Below, piece after piece: positions 32,456-39,354 of a stretch of DNA of 47,495 nt. The stretch comes from Oscillospiraceae bacterium. GTDB taxonomy: Bacteria > Bacillota > Clostridia > Oscillospirales > Oscillospiraceae. Where the stretch lies: contig JAFUGY010000144.1 of NCBI GenBank assembly GCA_017469115.1, positions 1 to 47,495 on the forward strand, given 5' to 3'. Within the stretch, counting starts at the first letter, position 1. Every line of letters begins with the position of its first letter. Position numbers and translations under genes: made by a program. The notes under the pieces are model-generated. The model worked only from the letters and a program-made list of their open reading frames with translations, was not told where the DNA came from and did not search any database.

Positions 32456-33670
32456 ATGGCGATGGAATACAATGACTATCTTGATATTCTTGCTGCTTCT
32501 TCAAGAAGAGTGAAGAATGTAACAATGGAAATCATCCGGCCTTTTGAAAGAGAAATTGACTGGGAGAATCGGCTTATCTCTATCAAAGGGGCACGTGGTG
32601 TTGGAAAAACGACCTTGATTCTTCAGCATATGAAAGATACATTCGGGATGAGCGAGAAAGCATTGTATATCTCTTTGGATAGCCTGTGGTTTGAAACACA
32701 TCCGGTTTATGAAGTGGCAGAAATGCATGCTCTGAACGGAGGAACACACCTTTTTATTGACGAAGTACACTATTATAAGAAGTGGCAGACCCTTCTGAAA
32801 AACCTTTATGACGAATTTCCGGCATTAAATATTGTTTATACGGGATCATCGATATTAAAGATTGATAGTTCCAGAGGAGATCTTTCCAGGAGACAGATCG
32901 AATATCAGATGCCAGGCCTGTCTTTTCGGGAGTATCTCCTGTTTGAAGGCATCCTGAGCCAGAATACGTATTCGCTTCCTCAAATTCTGGAAGAACATGT
33001 TGCAATTGCCGCCGAAATAATAGAAAAAACCAATATCATGGAACATTTTCATTCCTATCTCAAAAAAGGATACTACCCCTTCTATAAAGAAGTACACAGC
33101 GGGTATGATTTGAGGATACAGCAAATTATCAATCAGGTCCTTGAAGGTGATGTTCCGGCGGTAGAAGCAGTCAATTTTACAACTGTTCAGAAATTGAAGA
33201 AAATGCTTATGATTCTTTCTGAAAGCACACCTCAACAGCCAAATATGTCAAAACTGTATGAACAACTTGAAACGGATCGAAATCAGGGCTTAAAGATGCT
33301 GTGGGTGTTATCAAGGGCAAATCTTCTAGCAATGCTTACCTCTGAGTCAGCTACGTTGAAAAATATGGCACGGCCGGATAAGATCTATTGTGATAATACG
33401 AATCTTATGTATGCTCTTTCGGAACATTCAGATATAGGAAGCGCGCGTGAAACATTTTTTCTGAACCAGGTTCGCAATGGAGGACATCGTATTTTCTATC
33501 CATCTATGGGTGACTTCCTGGTTGACGGTAGGTACCTGTTTGAAGTGGGCGGAAGGAACAAGTCATTTGCACAAATCCGAAATATTCCAGACAGTTTTCT
33601 GGCAATTGATGATATTGAAATCGGGCAAAAAAACAGAATTCCTCTTTGGCTGTTTGGATTTCTTTATTAA
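32456..33670 (+). CDS. DUF4143-like AAA ATPase
   Basis: 404 residues. Walker A GARGVGKT (45-52), Walker B THLFIDEVHYYKKW (about 98-111), a sensor-like VYTGSSIL and a DUF4143-like C-terminal half with DKIYCDNTNLMYALSE and FEVGGRNKSFAQI. GGAGG lies 8 nt before the ATG; a second ATG two codons later is also possible. It has low similarity to the ATPase at 12344, so it is a separate branch of the family. A monocistronic gene behind an elaborate operator array, suggesting tight repression. Function unknown. Confidence 0.9.
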   Translation: MAMEYNDYLDILAASSRRVKNVTMEIIRPFEREIDWENRLISIKGARGVGKTTLILQHMKDTFGMSEKALYISLDSLWFETHPVYEVAEMHALNGGTHLFIDEVHYYKKWQTLLKNLYDEFPALNIVYTGSSILKIDSSRGDLSRRQIEYQMPGLSFREYLLFEGILSQNTYSLPQILEEHVAIAAEIIEKTNIMEHFHSYLKKGYYPFYKEVHSGYDLRIQQIINQVLEGDVPAVEAVNFTTVQKLKKMLMILSESTPQQPNMSKLYEQLETDRNQGLKMLWVLSRANLLAMLTSESATLKNMARPDKIYCDNTNLMYALSEHSDIGSARETFFLNQVRNGGHRIFYPSMGDFLVDGRYLFEVGGRNKSFAQIRNIPDSFLAIDDIEIGQKNRIPLWLFGFLY

Positions 33671-33830
33671 TCTGAAAAGGGCTGACTGAAGCACAAAATT
33701 GAATGTATTTGGAACGACGATTATTCCTATATCCCATCGGAAAGTACTGACAAAATGACAAAAGTATTTTGAATGACTGACTGCAAAGAAGAAAGGATTT
33801 GCTCATAGACGTAACAGGAGGTGATTTCTC

Positions 33831-34724
33831 TTGCATGATATCTGGAACCCCTGGCACGGTTGCCGAAAGTGCAGCGAGGGCTGTCAGAACTGTTATATGT
33901 TTTATCTGGATGCCCAGCGTGGGAAAGACGGCGGAGAAATCTACCGCACCAAAGCAGGCTTTCGCTATCCGCTGTCAAAAACCCGGGAAGGGCAATATAA
34001 AGTAAAAAGCGGAGAGCAGCTGCGGGTGTGCATGACCTCCGATTTCTTCCTCGAAGAGGCAGACGACTGGCGAGATGAAGCCTGGGATATCATCCGCCGG
34101 AGACCGGATGTGAAGTTTTTCCTTCTCACCAAGCGCCCGCAGCGGGTCGCGGATCATCTTCCGGATGACTGGGGTGAAGGCTGGGAAAATGTGATGTTTA
34201 ACGTCACCTGTGAAAACCAGCGACGGGCGGATGAACGAATTCCCATCCTTTTGGAGCTTCCGTTTCGGCACAAGGGGATCATGTGTGCCCCTTTTATCGG
34301 CCCGGTTACCATCCGGAAGTATTTGCCCGAAGGGCAGATCGAGCAGGTTCTCTGTGACGGAGAAAACTACGGCGGTGCCCGACCCTGCCATTATGAGTGG
34401 GTGAAAACCTTGCATGATGAATGTGCGGAATACGATATTACTTTTGTTTTCTGCTCCACCGGCAGGCGTTTTGTCAAAGACGGGAAACTCTACAAGATCG
34501 AAGAAAGTGCCGTTCAAAGTGAACAGGCATCTCGATCGGGATTGAGTTTTCAGGGAAAACCCATCCATTTCAAGTTATATGATACGCTGGGAGTTCCCAT
34601 CCCGAAGGAAGAATTGTATATTCCCTACTATGGTTCCCGCTGCCGGCACTGTGGGATGAAACTCATCTGCAACGGATGCAGCCGATGCGGGAAATGCGGC
34701 GAAGCTGCCGATACAGGAGGTTGA
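33831..34724 (+). CDS. DUF5131 (phage Gp37/Gp68-like) protein with radical-SAM-type cysteine motif
   Basis: 297 residues from the TTG at 33831. This start is well supported by a near-perfect AGGAGGTGAT Shine-Dalgarno 6 nt upstream, and no in-frame ATG precedes the conserved region. The N-terminus IWNPWHGCRKCSEGCQNCYM holds C14-x3-C18-x2-C21, the spacing of a radical-SAM [4Fe-4S] motif, which is the hallmark of DUF5131. Further family phrases are FFLLTKRPQRV and MFNVTCENQRRADERI. A C-terminal zinc ribbon (CRHCGMKLICNGCSRCGKC) is present. The substrate is unknown. The DUF5714 gene follows 2 nt later, so the two are probably coupled. Confidence 0.88.
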   Translation: MHDIWNPWHGCRKCSEGCQNCYMFYLDAQRGKDGGEIYRTKAGFRYPLSKTREGQYKVKSGEQLRVCMTSDFFLEEADDWRDEAWDIIRRRPDVKFFLLTKRPQRVADHLPDDWGEGWENVMFNVTCENQRRADERIPILLELPFRHKGIMCAPFIGPVTIRKYLPEGQIEQVLCDGENYGGARPCHYEWVKTLHDECAEYDITFVFCSTGRRFVKDGKLYKIEESAVQSEQASRSGLSFQGKPIHFKLYDTLGVPIPKEELYIPYYGSRCRHCGMKLICNGCSRCGKCGEAADTGG

Positions 34725-34726
34725 AA

Positions 34727-35461
34727 ATGAACAGAGAAGAGTGTCTGATCTGCAAAGCACCGCTTCTTTATCTGGAAACAGATGAAGAGATGGAATGTGC
34801 TATCTGCCATAAAAAAGAAAACAGCAAAACCCGCTGTGTAAACGGCCATTATGTCTGTAATGACTGTCATACCGCGGGTCTGGATACCATAATCGGGTTA
34901 TGTTTGAAAGAAGACTCGAAAAACCCGGTCGAGATGATTGAAAAAATGATGGCTTTGCCGTTTTGCCACATGCATGGCCCGGAGCATCATGTGATGGTCG
35001 GCGCAGCTCTTCTGACTGCCTACAGGAATGCCGGAGGAGAGATTAATCTGCCATCCGCTTTATCCGAGATGATGAATCGCGGCAAGAGCGTTCCCGGAGG
35101 GGCATGCGGATTCTGGGGTGCCTGCGGAGCGGGCATCAGTTCCGGAATGTTTGTGTCCATTATTTCCGGATCTACCCCTTTGAAAGAGGAGCCGTTTGCA
35201 CTGTCCCACAAGATGACGGCAAGGTCGCTTGGCGCGATTGGAGAGATCGGCGGACCGCGCTGCTGCAAGCGGGATTCCTTCCTGTCCATCCTGGCGGCGA
35301 TTGATTTTGTGAAAGAGCAGTTCGGCGTGGAAATGGAAAAGCCGGAGGTGATATGTCATTATTCCGCACAAAACAATCAATGCATCGGAAAGCGCTGCCC
35401 ATTCAGCAGAGTGAACCATAAACAAAAAACTGAATATACCATAAAAAGCATTGAGATTTGA
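34727..35461 (+). CDS. DUF5714-domain protein
   Basis: 244 residues from the ATG at 34727 (CAGGAGG, 5 nt upstream). Cys-rich N-terminus with two zinc-knuckle pairs (CLIC, CAIC ... CVNGHYVCNDC). The DUF5714 core holds FCHMHGPEHHVMVGAALL, PGGACGFWGACGAGISSGMF and RCCKRDSFLSI, with several His and Cys able to bind metal. DUF5714 is often found with radical-SAM or methyltransferase genes; its activity is unknown. It sits 2 nt after the DUF5131 gene, and the two may form one cofactor- or metal-dependent system (inference). Confidence 0.85.
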   Translation: MNREECLICKAPLLYLETDEEMECAICHKKENSKTRCVNGHYVCNDCHTAGLDTIIGLCLKEDSKNPVEMIEKMMALPFCHMHGPEHHVMVGAALLTAYRNAGGEINLPSALSEMMNRGKSVPGGACGFWGACGAGISSGMFVSIISGSTPLKEEPFALSHKMTARSLGAIGEIGGPRCCKRDSFLSILAAIDFVKEQFGVEMEKPEVICHYSAQNNQCIGKRCPFSRVNHKQKTEYTIKSIEI

Positions 35462-35482
35462 GAATGACTTTGCAGAAAACCG

Positions 35483-35520
35483 TTGACTTTATTACCAGAA
35501 TAAGCTATAATTAATTATAG
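35483..35520 (+). promoter_or_regulatory. Promoter and palindromic operator of the secreted beta-helix protein
   Basis: -35 TTGACT (35483-35488), 17-bp spacer, -10 TATAAT (35506-35511). A perfect 16-bp palindrome, CTATAATTAATTATAG (35505-35520), covers the -10 box. A near-palindrome, GTTAGCTATAGTTAAC, follows at 35520-35535. Confidence 0.8.
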
Positions 35521-35559
35521 TTAGCTATAGTTAACAAATATTAAAACAGGAGGCTTCTT

Positions 35560-36603
35560 ATGAAAAAGTTTTTATCCATCGTTTTAACTACGGTCATGGT
35601 GTTCAGCCTAGGCGCTTTTGCGTTTGCGGAAGAGGCAGCAGAGGCAAAAAAGCCGATTGAAATTTCTACGGCGAAAGAACTGGCTGAAATTGCCAATGAT
35701 CTTACGGCAGACTATGTTCTAACCGCTGACATTGACCTTGAAGGCAAAGAGTGGCTCCCGATCGGAACCTATGCGCCTTCCGGCGAGAGCGAAGAGGAAC
35801 AGGAAATCCCACACCCGGACTATGCGTTTACCGGTACCTTTGACGGGAACAATCATACAATTTACAACCTTGTGATCAACCAGCCGGAAGGCTGGGCACT
35901 CGGCCTTTTCGGATGCATTGCAGATGCCTCTGTCGGTAATTTCGCACTGACCGCTGCAACAGTTGACGGCACAGTAATGTGTGCTGACGTTGTGGGATAT
36001 TCCTACAACTCTACCGTATATGATGTGCAGCTTGTCGCCGGCAGTGTGACGGCGCACGCTTCCGAGATGAGCGGCGAGGGAATGTACGGCGGAATCGTCG
36101 GCGCTGGGATGAACAGCCTGATTACCGGGTGCAGTGCAACATATACAAATATTAAGCTCCCGGACGGAACAGCGAATGCCGGCATCATAGGCGGCGGCTT
36201 GGAACTGACTTCTGTGGTTGACTGCACAGCGTCCGGCACGGTTACCGCGGGCAGCAACTGCTACGGGATCGGCGGAATTTCGGGATGCGGCTTCGGTGCT
36301 AAGGAATTCACCAACTGCAAAGCTGAAAATGTGGCTCTCACAGTCGGTGAGAATTCTTTCTGGGTTGGCAGCATCACGGGTTATGCAGGTGGCTTTGAGG
36401 ATCCGGCATTCGGAACGCCTGTAACCGTGTTTACCAGCTGCACGGCAGAAAACGTGACCATCACAAGAGTAACAGGCGCTGAGGATCTTGTAGGCGGCGG
36501 ATTCTTCAATGAAGAGGTAGCAGCTGCTTACGGTGCTCCGTTTGATGCTCCCACAATTTACGTATTTGCTGAAAGCGCAGAAGCTGAGGAAGCAGCAGCT
36601 TAA
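35560..36603 (+). CDS. Secreted GLUG-like beta-helix protein
   Basis: 347 residues. Sec signal peptide (MKKFLSIVLTTVMVFSLGAFAFA). The body has repeated Gly/Asn/Cys-rich strands with the phrase FTGTFDGNNHTIYNLVIN and later GGIVGAGMNSLITGCSAT, IIGGGLELTSVVDCTASG and GGISGCGFGAKEFTNCKA, typical of right-handed beta-helix GLUG repeats. The tail is Ala/Glu-rich (SAEAEEAAA) with no sorting signal, so the protein is probably released. Function unknown; such proteins are often adhesins or carbohydrate-binding proteins. It is followed by a strong terminator. Confidence 0.85.
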   Translation: MKKFLSIVLTTVMVFSLGAFAFAEEAAEAKKPIEISTAKELAEIANDLTADYVLTADIDLEGKEWLPIGTYAPSGESEEEQEIPHPDYAFTGTFDGNNHTIYNLVINQPEGWALGLFGCIADASVGNFALTAATVDGTVMCADVVGYSYNSTVYDVQLVAGSVTAHASEMSGEGMYGGIVGAGMNSLITGCSATYTNIKLPDGTANAGIIGGGLELTSVVDCTASGTVTAGSNCYGIGGISGCGFGAKEFTNCKAENVALTVGENSFWVGSITGYAGGFEDPAFGTPVTVFTSCTAENVTITRVTGAEDLVGGGFFNEEVAAAYGAPFDAPTIYVFAESAEAEEAAA

Positions 36604-36625
36604 TCCATCTTTTCCTCCAAAACAG

Positions 36626-36668
36626 GAGAGCGGATCGGTATTTGGATCCGCTCTCTAAAAATTTTTTA
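36626..36668 (+). terminator. Terminator of the beta-helix protein gene
   Basis: GAGAGCGGATC (36626-36636) pairs with GATCCGCTCTC (36645-36655), followed by TAAAAATTTTTTATT. Confidence 0.85.
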
Positions 36669-36689
36669 TTGAAAAATGAAAAAAACCTG

Positions 36690-36744
36690 TTGACAAACAG
36701 AGTTAGATATGGTAAACTCTAACCAAGTTAGAAAAAGCTAACTT
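36690..36744 (+). promoter_or_regulatory. Promoter with GTTAG/CTAAC operators, no protein downstream
   Basis: -35 TTGACA (36690-36695), 17-bp spacer, -10 TAAACT (36713-36718). Inverted repeat 1: GTTAGA (36702-36707) / TCTAAC (36718-36723), lying over the spacer and -10. Inverted repeat 2: AAGTTAG (36725-36731) / CTAACTT (36738-36744), with a 6-nt gap, at the predicted start site. The centres are 22 bp apart (two helical turns). GTTAG/CTAAC half-sites resemble the core of DtxR/IdeR metal-regulator boxes. Confidence 0.75.
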
Positions 36745-36819
36745 ATTGATCTCTCCTTTCGTGTATTTTATCTCCATCTCCATCAGGAAAAACTGCCGGA
36801 TCTCCAACGGCAGTTTTTT
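36725..36819 (+). ncRNA. Candidate small regulatory RNA, possibly iron-responsive
   Basis: A transcript from the promoter at 36690 would begin near 36725 and end at the terminator at 36788-36819, about 95 nt. It contains no plausible open frame. Its middle is CU-rich (GATCTCTCCTTTC at 36749-36761, ATCTCCATCTCCATC at 36770-36784) and can pair with purine-rich Shine-Dalgarno sequences, as in RyhB/FsrA-type iron-sparing RNAs. The neighbouring genes are flavodoxin and DUF3793, and a similar operator precedes that operon. It is a prediction from promoter, operator, seed-like region and terminator only. Alternative: relic of a deleted gene. Confidence 0.5.
36788..36819 (+). terminator. Terminator of the candidate small RNA
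   Basis: AAAAACTGCCG (36788-36798), 9-nt loop, CGGCAGTTTTT (36808-36818) plus one more T. A perfect 11-bp stem. Confidence 0.85.
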
Positions 36820-36840
36820 CTTGCCCATAATGAAAAAAGC

Positions 36841-36913
36841 CAAAAAAGAAAGGCTGCTTCGCAACCGGCGAAGCAGCCTCCCTTGATAGAGATGGAGAAG
36901 GAGATCAATCAAT
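36841..36913 (-). terminator. Flavodoxin 3' UTR: CU-rich stretch and terminator
   Basis: Read leftward from the flavodoxin stop: a CU-rich stretch (36881-36913, with GATCTCCTT and CTCCATCTCTATCA), then the stem AGGCTGCTTCGC / GCGAAGCAGCCT (36868-36879 and 36851-36862) and a T-rich run (36842-36851). The CU-rich part resembles the one in the candidate RNA at 36745-36786 but lies on the opposite strand. Confidence 0.85.
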
Positions 36914-36918
36914 AAAAA

Positions 36919-37347
36919 TCAGGCCAGAGCTGCGCCGAGAGCCTTGCAGGCAGCCACGCCTTCATCATCCGGTGCTTCGTTGCAGACAACGCTGTCGCTT
37001 ACGAGATCCGCACCATCGTTTTTGCAGGTCTCTTCCCAGGTGGACATCCATTCACCGCCGCCCCAGCCGTAGGAGCCGAACAGGCCGATCTTTTTGCCGC
37101 TCAATTCCGGCTCGCAGCTCTCAAAAGCCGGGAGGAAGGTGCCGTCTTCCAGCTCTTCTGCACCCATTGCGGGGCAGCCGAATGCGATGGCATCATAGTT
37201 GGCGACGTCTGCTCCGCCGAAAGCAGCCTCATCAAGATTTACAACACTGACGGATGCGCCGGCTCCCCGTGCTCCCTGTGCAACAGCTTCTGCCATGGCG
37301 GCCGTGTTGCCTGTGCCACTCCAATATACTACTGCAACTTTGCTCAT
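36919..37347 (-). CDS. Flavodoxin
   Basis: 142 residues. The FMN phosphate-binding loop SGTGNT is at residues 10-15 (VVYWSGTGNTAAMA). The later loops FGSYGWGGGEW and GCPAMGAEELED bracket the isoalloxazine site. Typical of short-chain clostridial flavodoxins, which replace ferredoxin when iron is low. Second gene of a leftward operon after DUF3793 (43-nt gap). Its 3' UTR carries a CU-rich element and a strong terminator. GTTAG-type operators nearby suggest metal-dependent control. Confidence 0.95.
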   Translation of the reverse strand: MSKVAVVYWSGTGNTAAMAEAVAQGARGAGASVSVVNLDEAAFGGADVANYDAIAFGCPAMGAEELEDGTFLPAFESCEPELSGKKIGLFGSYGWGGGEWMSTWEETCKNDGADLVSDSVVCNEAPDDEGVAACKALGAALA

Positions 37348-37390
37348 TTTTTGAAATTCCTTTCTGTCATGTTTTCATAAAATTTCTATC

Positions 37391-37939
37391 TTAACCGGCA
37401 ACAGCGAGCTTCTCCAGTGAGACGCCGTTGAGAAACTGCCGGCAATAGACTTCTGTGCATTTCTTGTAGCGTGCAAACAGTTTACGGGCATGTTGCACAT
37501 CTCCATAGACTTTCCAGATTCCTGTGTACTTCTGCCCGTTCGCATCCTGAATGAACCCAAGCACATCTTCCGGCGGATATCCGAGGAAGAGCCCGATTTC
37601 ATGAGGAAATTCCGCATTGTCCTTCAGGCGCTCGATCAAATGGGAGAGACACTGATCCGGAAACAGCGGGCAGTAACCGCGCTCCTGTAAGATCCCCGCC
37701 GCTGTCGGATCCTGCAGATCCTTTTTCAGGCGGCTCGGACGATAGACGTAAATCAGAGCACGGTTTTCCCGGAGACGAACCGGGCAGGCTTTCAACCCTT
37801 TTTTCACCAGCACTCGATTCCAGCTCTGCAGGCAGGCATTCCTTTCTTCTTCGCTGTGGAAGGAAAGATTGAAAAGGCTGCCGGTTTTTAATCCTGCAAG
37901 CGTCGGAGAACTATTTTTGATCAGAACATCCTCTGACAT
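37391..37939 (-). CDS. DUF3793-family protein
   Basis: 182 residues. It matches the usual features of DUF3793: SSPTLAGLKTGSLFNLSF at the start, ALIYVYRPSRLKKDL, PHEIGLFLGYPPEDVLGFI and KYTGIWKVYGD. The family occurs beside flavodoxins and Feo-type iron genes in Clostridia; its function is unknown. AAAGGAGAG precedes the ATG. It is the first gene of the operon, with a leader of about 100 nt from the promoter at 38049-38077. The leader holds an operator and a terminator-like hairpin. Confidence 0.9.
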   Translation of the reverse strand: MSEDVLIKNSSPTLAGLKTGSLFNLSFHSEEERNACLQSWNRVLVKKGLKACPVRLRENRALIYVYRPSRLKKDLQDPTAAGILQERGYCPLFPDQCLSHLIERLKDNAEFPHEIGLFLGYPPEDVLGFIQDANGQKYTGIWKVYGDVQHARKLFARYKKCTEVYCRQFLNGVSLEKLAVAG

Positions 37940-38000
37940 TGCGGCTCTCCTTTTTCATAATTAAATATTTTTAATAATTATTAAGAATAACTAACTATCG

Positions 38001-38038
38001 AACGAAAAGAAAATGCCTCGTGATTAGGCATTTCTAAC
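38001..38038 (-). promoter_or_regulatory. Leader with operator and terminator-like hairpin ahead of DUF3793
   Basis: Read leftward: GTTAG-n6-CTAAT (38034-38038 and 38023-38027), overlapping a perfect 8-bp hairpin AAATGCCT / AGGCATTT (38026-38033 with 38011-38018) that is followed by TCTTTTCG. Further left lie GATAGTTAG and a 14-bp palindrome TTAATAATTATTAA. Confidence 0.65.
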
Positions 38039-38048
38039 TCCTGCATCC

Positions 38049-38077
38049 AATATGCCACACTTTATGCTCTTTGTCAA
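38049..38077 (-). promoter_or_regulatory. Promoter of the DUF3793/flavodoxin operon
   Basis: Read leftward: -35 TTGACA (38072-38077), 17-bp spacer, -10 CATATT (38049-38054). The GTTAG-type operator follows at the predicted start site. Confidence 0.65.
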
Positions 38078-38096
38078 GAGAAAATTTCTGTTCAGC

Positions 38097-38131
38097 AAAA
38101 AATCGGGAAGGCGTCAGGACTTGCCTTCCCG
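38097..38131 (-). terminator. Terminator of the HD phosphohydrolase gene
   Basis: CGGGAAGGC (38104-38112) pairs with GCCTTCCCG (38123-38131). The leftward T-run is at 38097-38102. The stem includes the stop-codon region. Confidence 0.85.
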
Positions 38132-38683
38132 ATCGATTTTATCAAGGGTATCGCGTAGAATTTCTTTTCGCAGATCGGTGAGCCATGCAGAGAAAGCAAC
38201 GGTGTCGAAAGCATACGTCTGGTTCAGTGTATACTCGTGCGCTTCCCAGGTCGTGATCGGTGATTCATTGTGCTGGATGACGGCTTCCAGCTTATCAAGA
38301 GATTTGTAAAGCTTGGCCTCCGGGGTCTCCTGTGCGTCCATCTCAGCATAAAGAGCAGAAAGGTCTTTCGAGAGTTCCGGCGGGAGCGATGCAACCCATT
38401 GAGCCAGAAGGGCATCTTCGGTCATGCGGTCCTGTTCGGTTTTCCGAAAAGAAGGGATATCTCCCGTAAAGCATTCCCCAAGGTCATGAATCAGGCACAT
38501 GTCCACCACTTTGTCGATATCGAGCTCGGGAAATTCATGACGCAGAAGAAGCGCCATCAGGGAGATTCTCCAGCTGTGTTCGGCAACGCTTTCCGGTTTT
38601 CCTTTCGAGGTGGTGCAATGGCGCAGGGTGTCTTTCAGTCGCTCTGCAACATGCAGGATTTCCAAATATTCTCTGGCATTCAT
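38114..38683 (-). CDS. HD-domain phosphohydrolase (YfbR-like)
   Basis: 189 residues from the ATG at 38683 (GGAGG 7 nt upstream); a further-upstream in-frame start overlaps the preceding terminator. The HD metal-binding set is visible: H36 in SVAEHSWR, H66-D67 in CLIHDLGE and a later Asp in SLDKLEAV. The family includes 5'-deoxynucleotidases and related nucleotide phosphohydrolases acting in the cytoplasm with divalent metal. The exact substrate is unknown. Confidence 0.88.
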   Translation of the reverse strand: MNAREYLEILHVAERLKDTLRHCTTSKGKPESVAEHSWRISLMALLLRHEFPELDIDKVVDMCLIHDLGECFTGDIPSFRKTEQDRMTEDALLAQWVASLPPELSKDLSALYAEMDAQETPEAKLYKSLDKLEAVIQHNESPITTWEAHEYTLNQTYAFDTVAFSAWLTDLRKEILRDTLDKIDREGKS

Positions 38684-38701
38684 ACAATGTCCTCCATAAC
38701 G

Positions 38702-38736
38702 AAAAAAGCCCGGCTGCACGCCGAGCTTTCTTTTTT
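38702..38736 (-). terminator. Terminator of the XRE/DUF6465 gene
   Basis: AAAGCCCGGC (38705-38714) and GCCGAGCTTT (38720-38729) pair with one mismatch. A/T-runs on both sides allow bidirectional action. Confidence 0.8.
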
Positions 38737-38741
38737 ATTTT

Positions 38742-39236
38742 TTACCAAAGATCAACCGAACCGGTCTCTTCGCCCTTTACCCAGTAAGCTTTGTTTTCAT
38801 CTACACGGATGTAGATCTTTTCCACATCGCCGACCTTGGCGATAACGGCTTCCGGCGTAATCTCTCCGCCCATCGGAGACTGAATAATCACTTCAGCAGC
38901 GGGAGCCTTTTTGGCAGCGGGCTTCTTGGCAGGTGCTTTGACAGCGGGCTTCTTTTCAGCTGCTTTTTTCTCTGCCTTTACAGGAGCGGCTTTTGCCTTT
39001 TTGGGAGCTGCCTTCTTTTCGGCAACTTTCTTCTCTGCCTCAACAACAGCAGCTTCTGCCTTTTCTTCAGCAGCGAGAACAACACCGTAAACTTCTTTTA
39101 CCTTGTCGGCAATCTTTGCGCTGACTTTCATGCGGCCGGCTTCAATAGCCCCGATCGCGGAAGTGCTGACGCCGAGTGCTTTGGCAAATGCTGCCTGAGA
39201 CAGCTTTTTTTCTGTACGAAGTTCTTTAATATTCAT
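38742..39236 (-). CDS. XRE-family HTH protein with Lys/Ala-rich linker and DUF6465 domain
   Basis: 164 residues in three parts. 1-53 is a helix-turn-helix of the XRE type (LRTEKKLSQAAFAKALGVST, GAIEAGRMKVS). 55-112 is a low-complexity Lys/Ala/Pro stretch resembling a histone H1 tail (KKPAAKKAPAA). 113-164 is a DUF6465-like domain (IIQSPMGGEITPEAVIAKVG, IYIRVDENKAYWVKGEE). The basic linker should bind DNA non-specifically. Common in Clostridia; role unknown, perhaps nucleoid-associated or a regulator. Confidence 0.9.
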   Translation of the reverse strand: MNIKELRTEKKLSQAAFAKALGVSTSAIGAIEAGRMKVSAKIADKVKEVYGVVLAAEEKAEAAVVEAEKKVAEKKAAPKKAKAAPVKAEKKAAEKKPAVKAPAKKPAAKKAPAAEVIIQSPMGGEITPEAVIAKVGDVEKIYIRVDENKAYWVKGEETGSVDLW

Positions 39237-39266
39237 AAATTCTAATCCTCCATTGAGATTCGGTCT

Positions 39267-39295
39267 ATTTTAGCACGTTTTCAATGCGTTGTCTA
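39267..39295 (-). promoter_or_regulatory. Promoter of the XRE/DUF6465 gene
   Basis: Read leftward: -35 TAGACA (39290-39295), 17-bp spacer, -10 TAAAAT (39267-39272), about 30 nt before the ATG. Confidence 0.6.
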
Positions 39296-39354
39296 TATCT
39301 TAACGGCAAAAACAAGGTACATTTGGAACAATTTTTTTGAGAAACAACTGGTTT

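Noticed and set aside
33745-33770. TGACAAAATGACAAAAG as a second copy of the 46656 inverted repeat
   Set aside because: Only a short AT-rich similarity, no inverted partner.
36703-36912. 69-codon minus-strand frame next to flavodoxin
   Set aside because: It reads through two terminator hairpins and the candidate RNA promoter, has no ribosome-binding site and looks non-globular.
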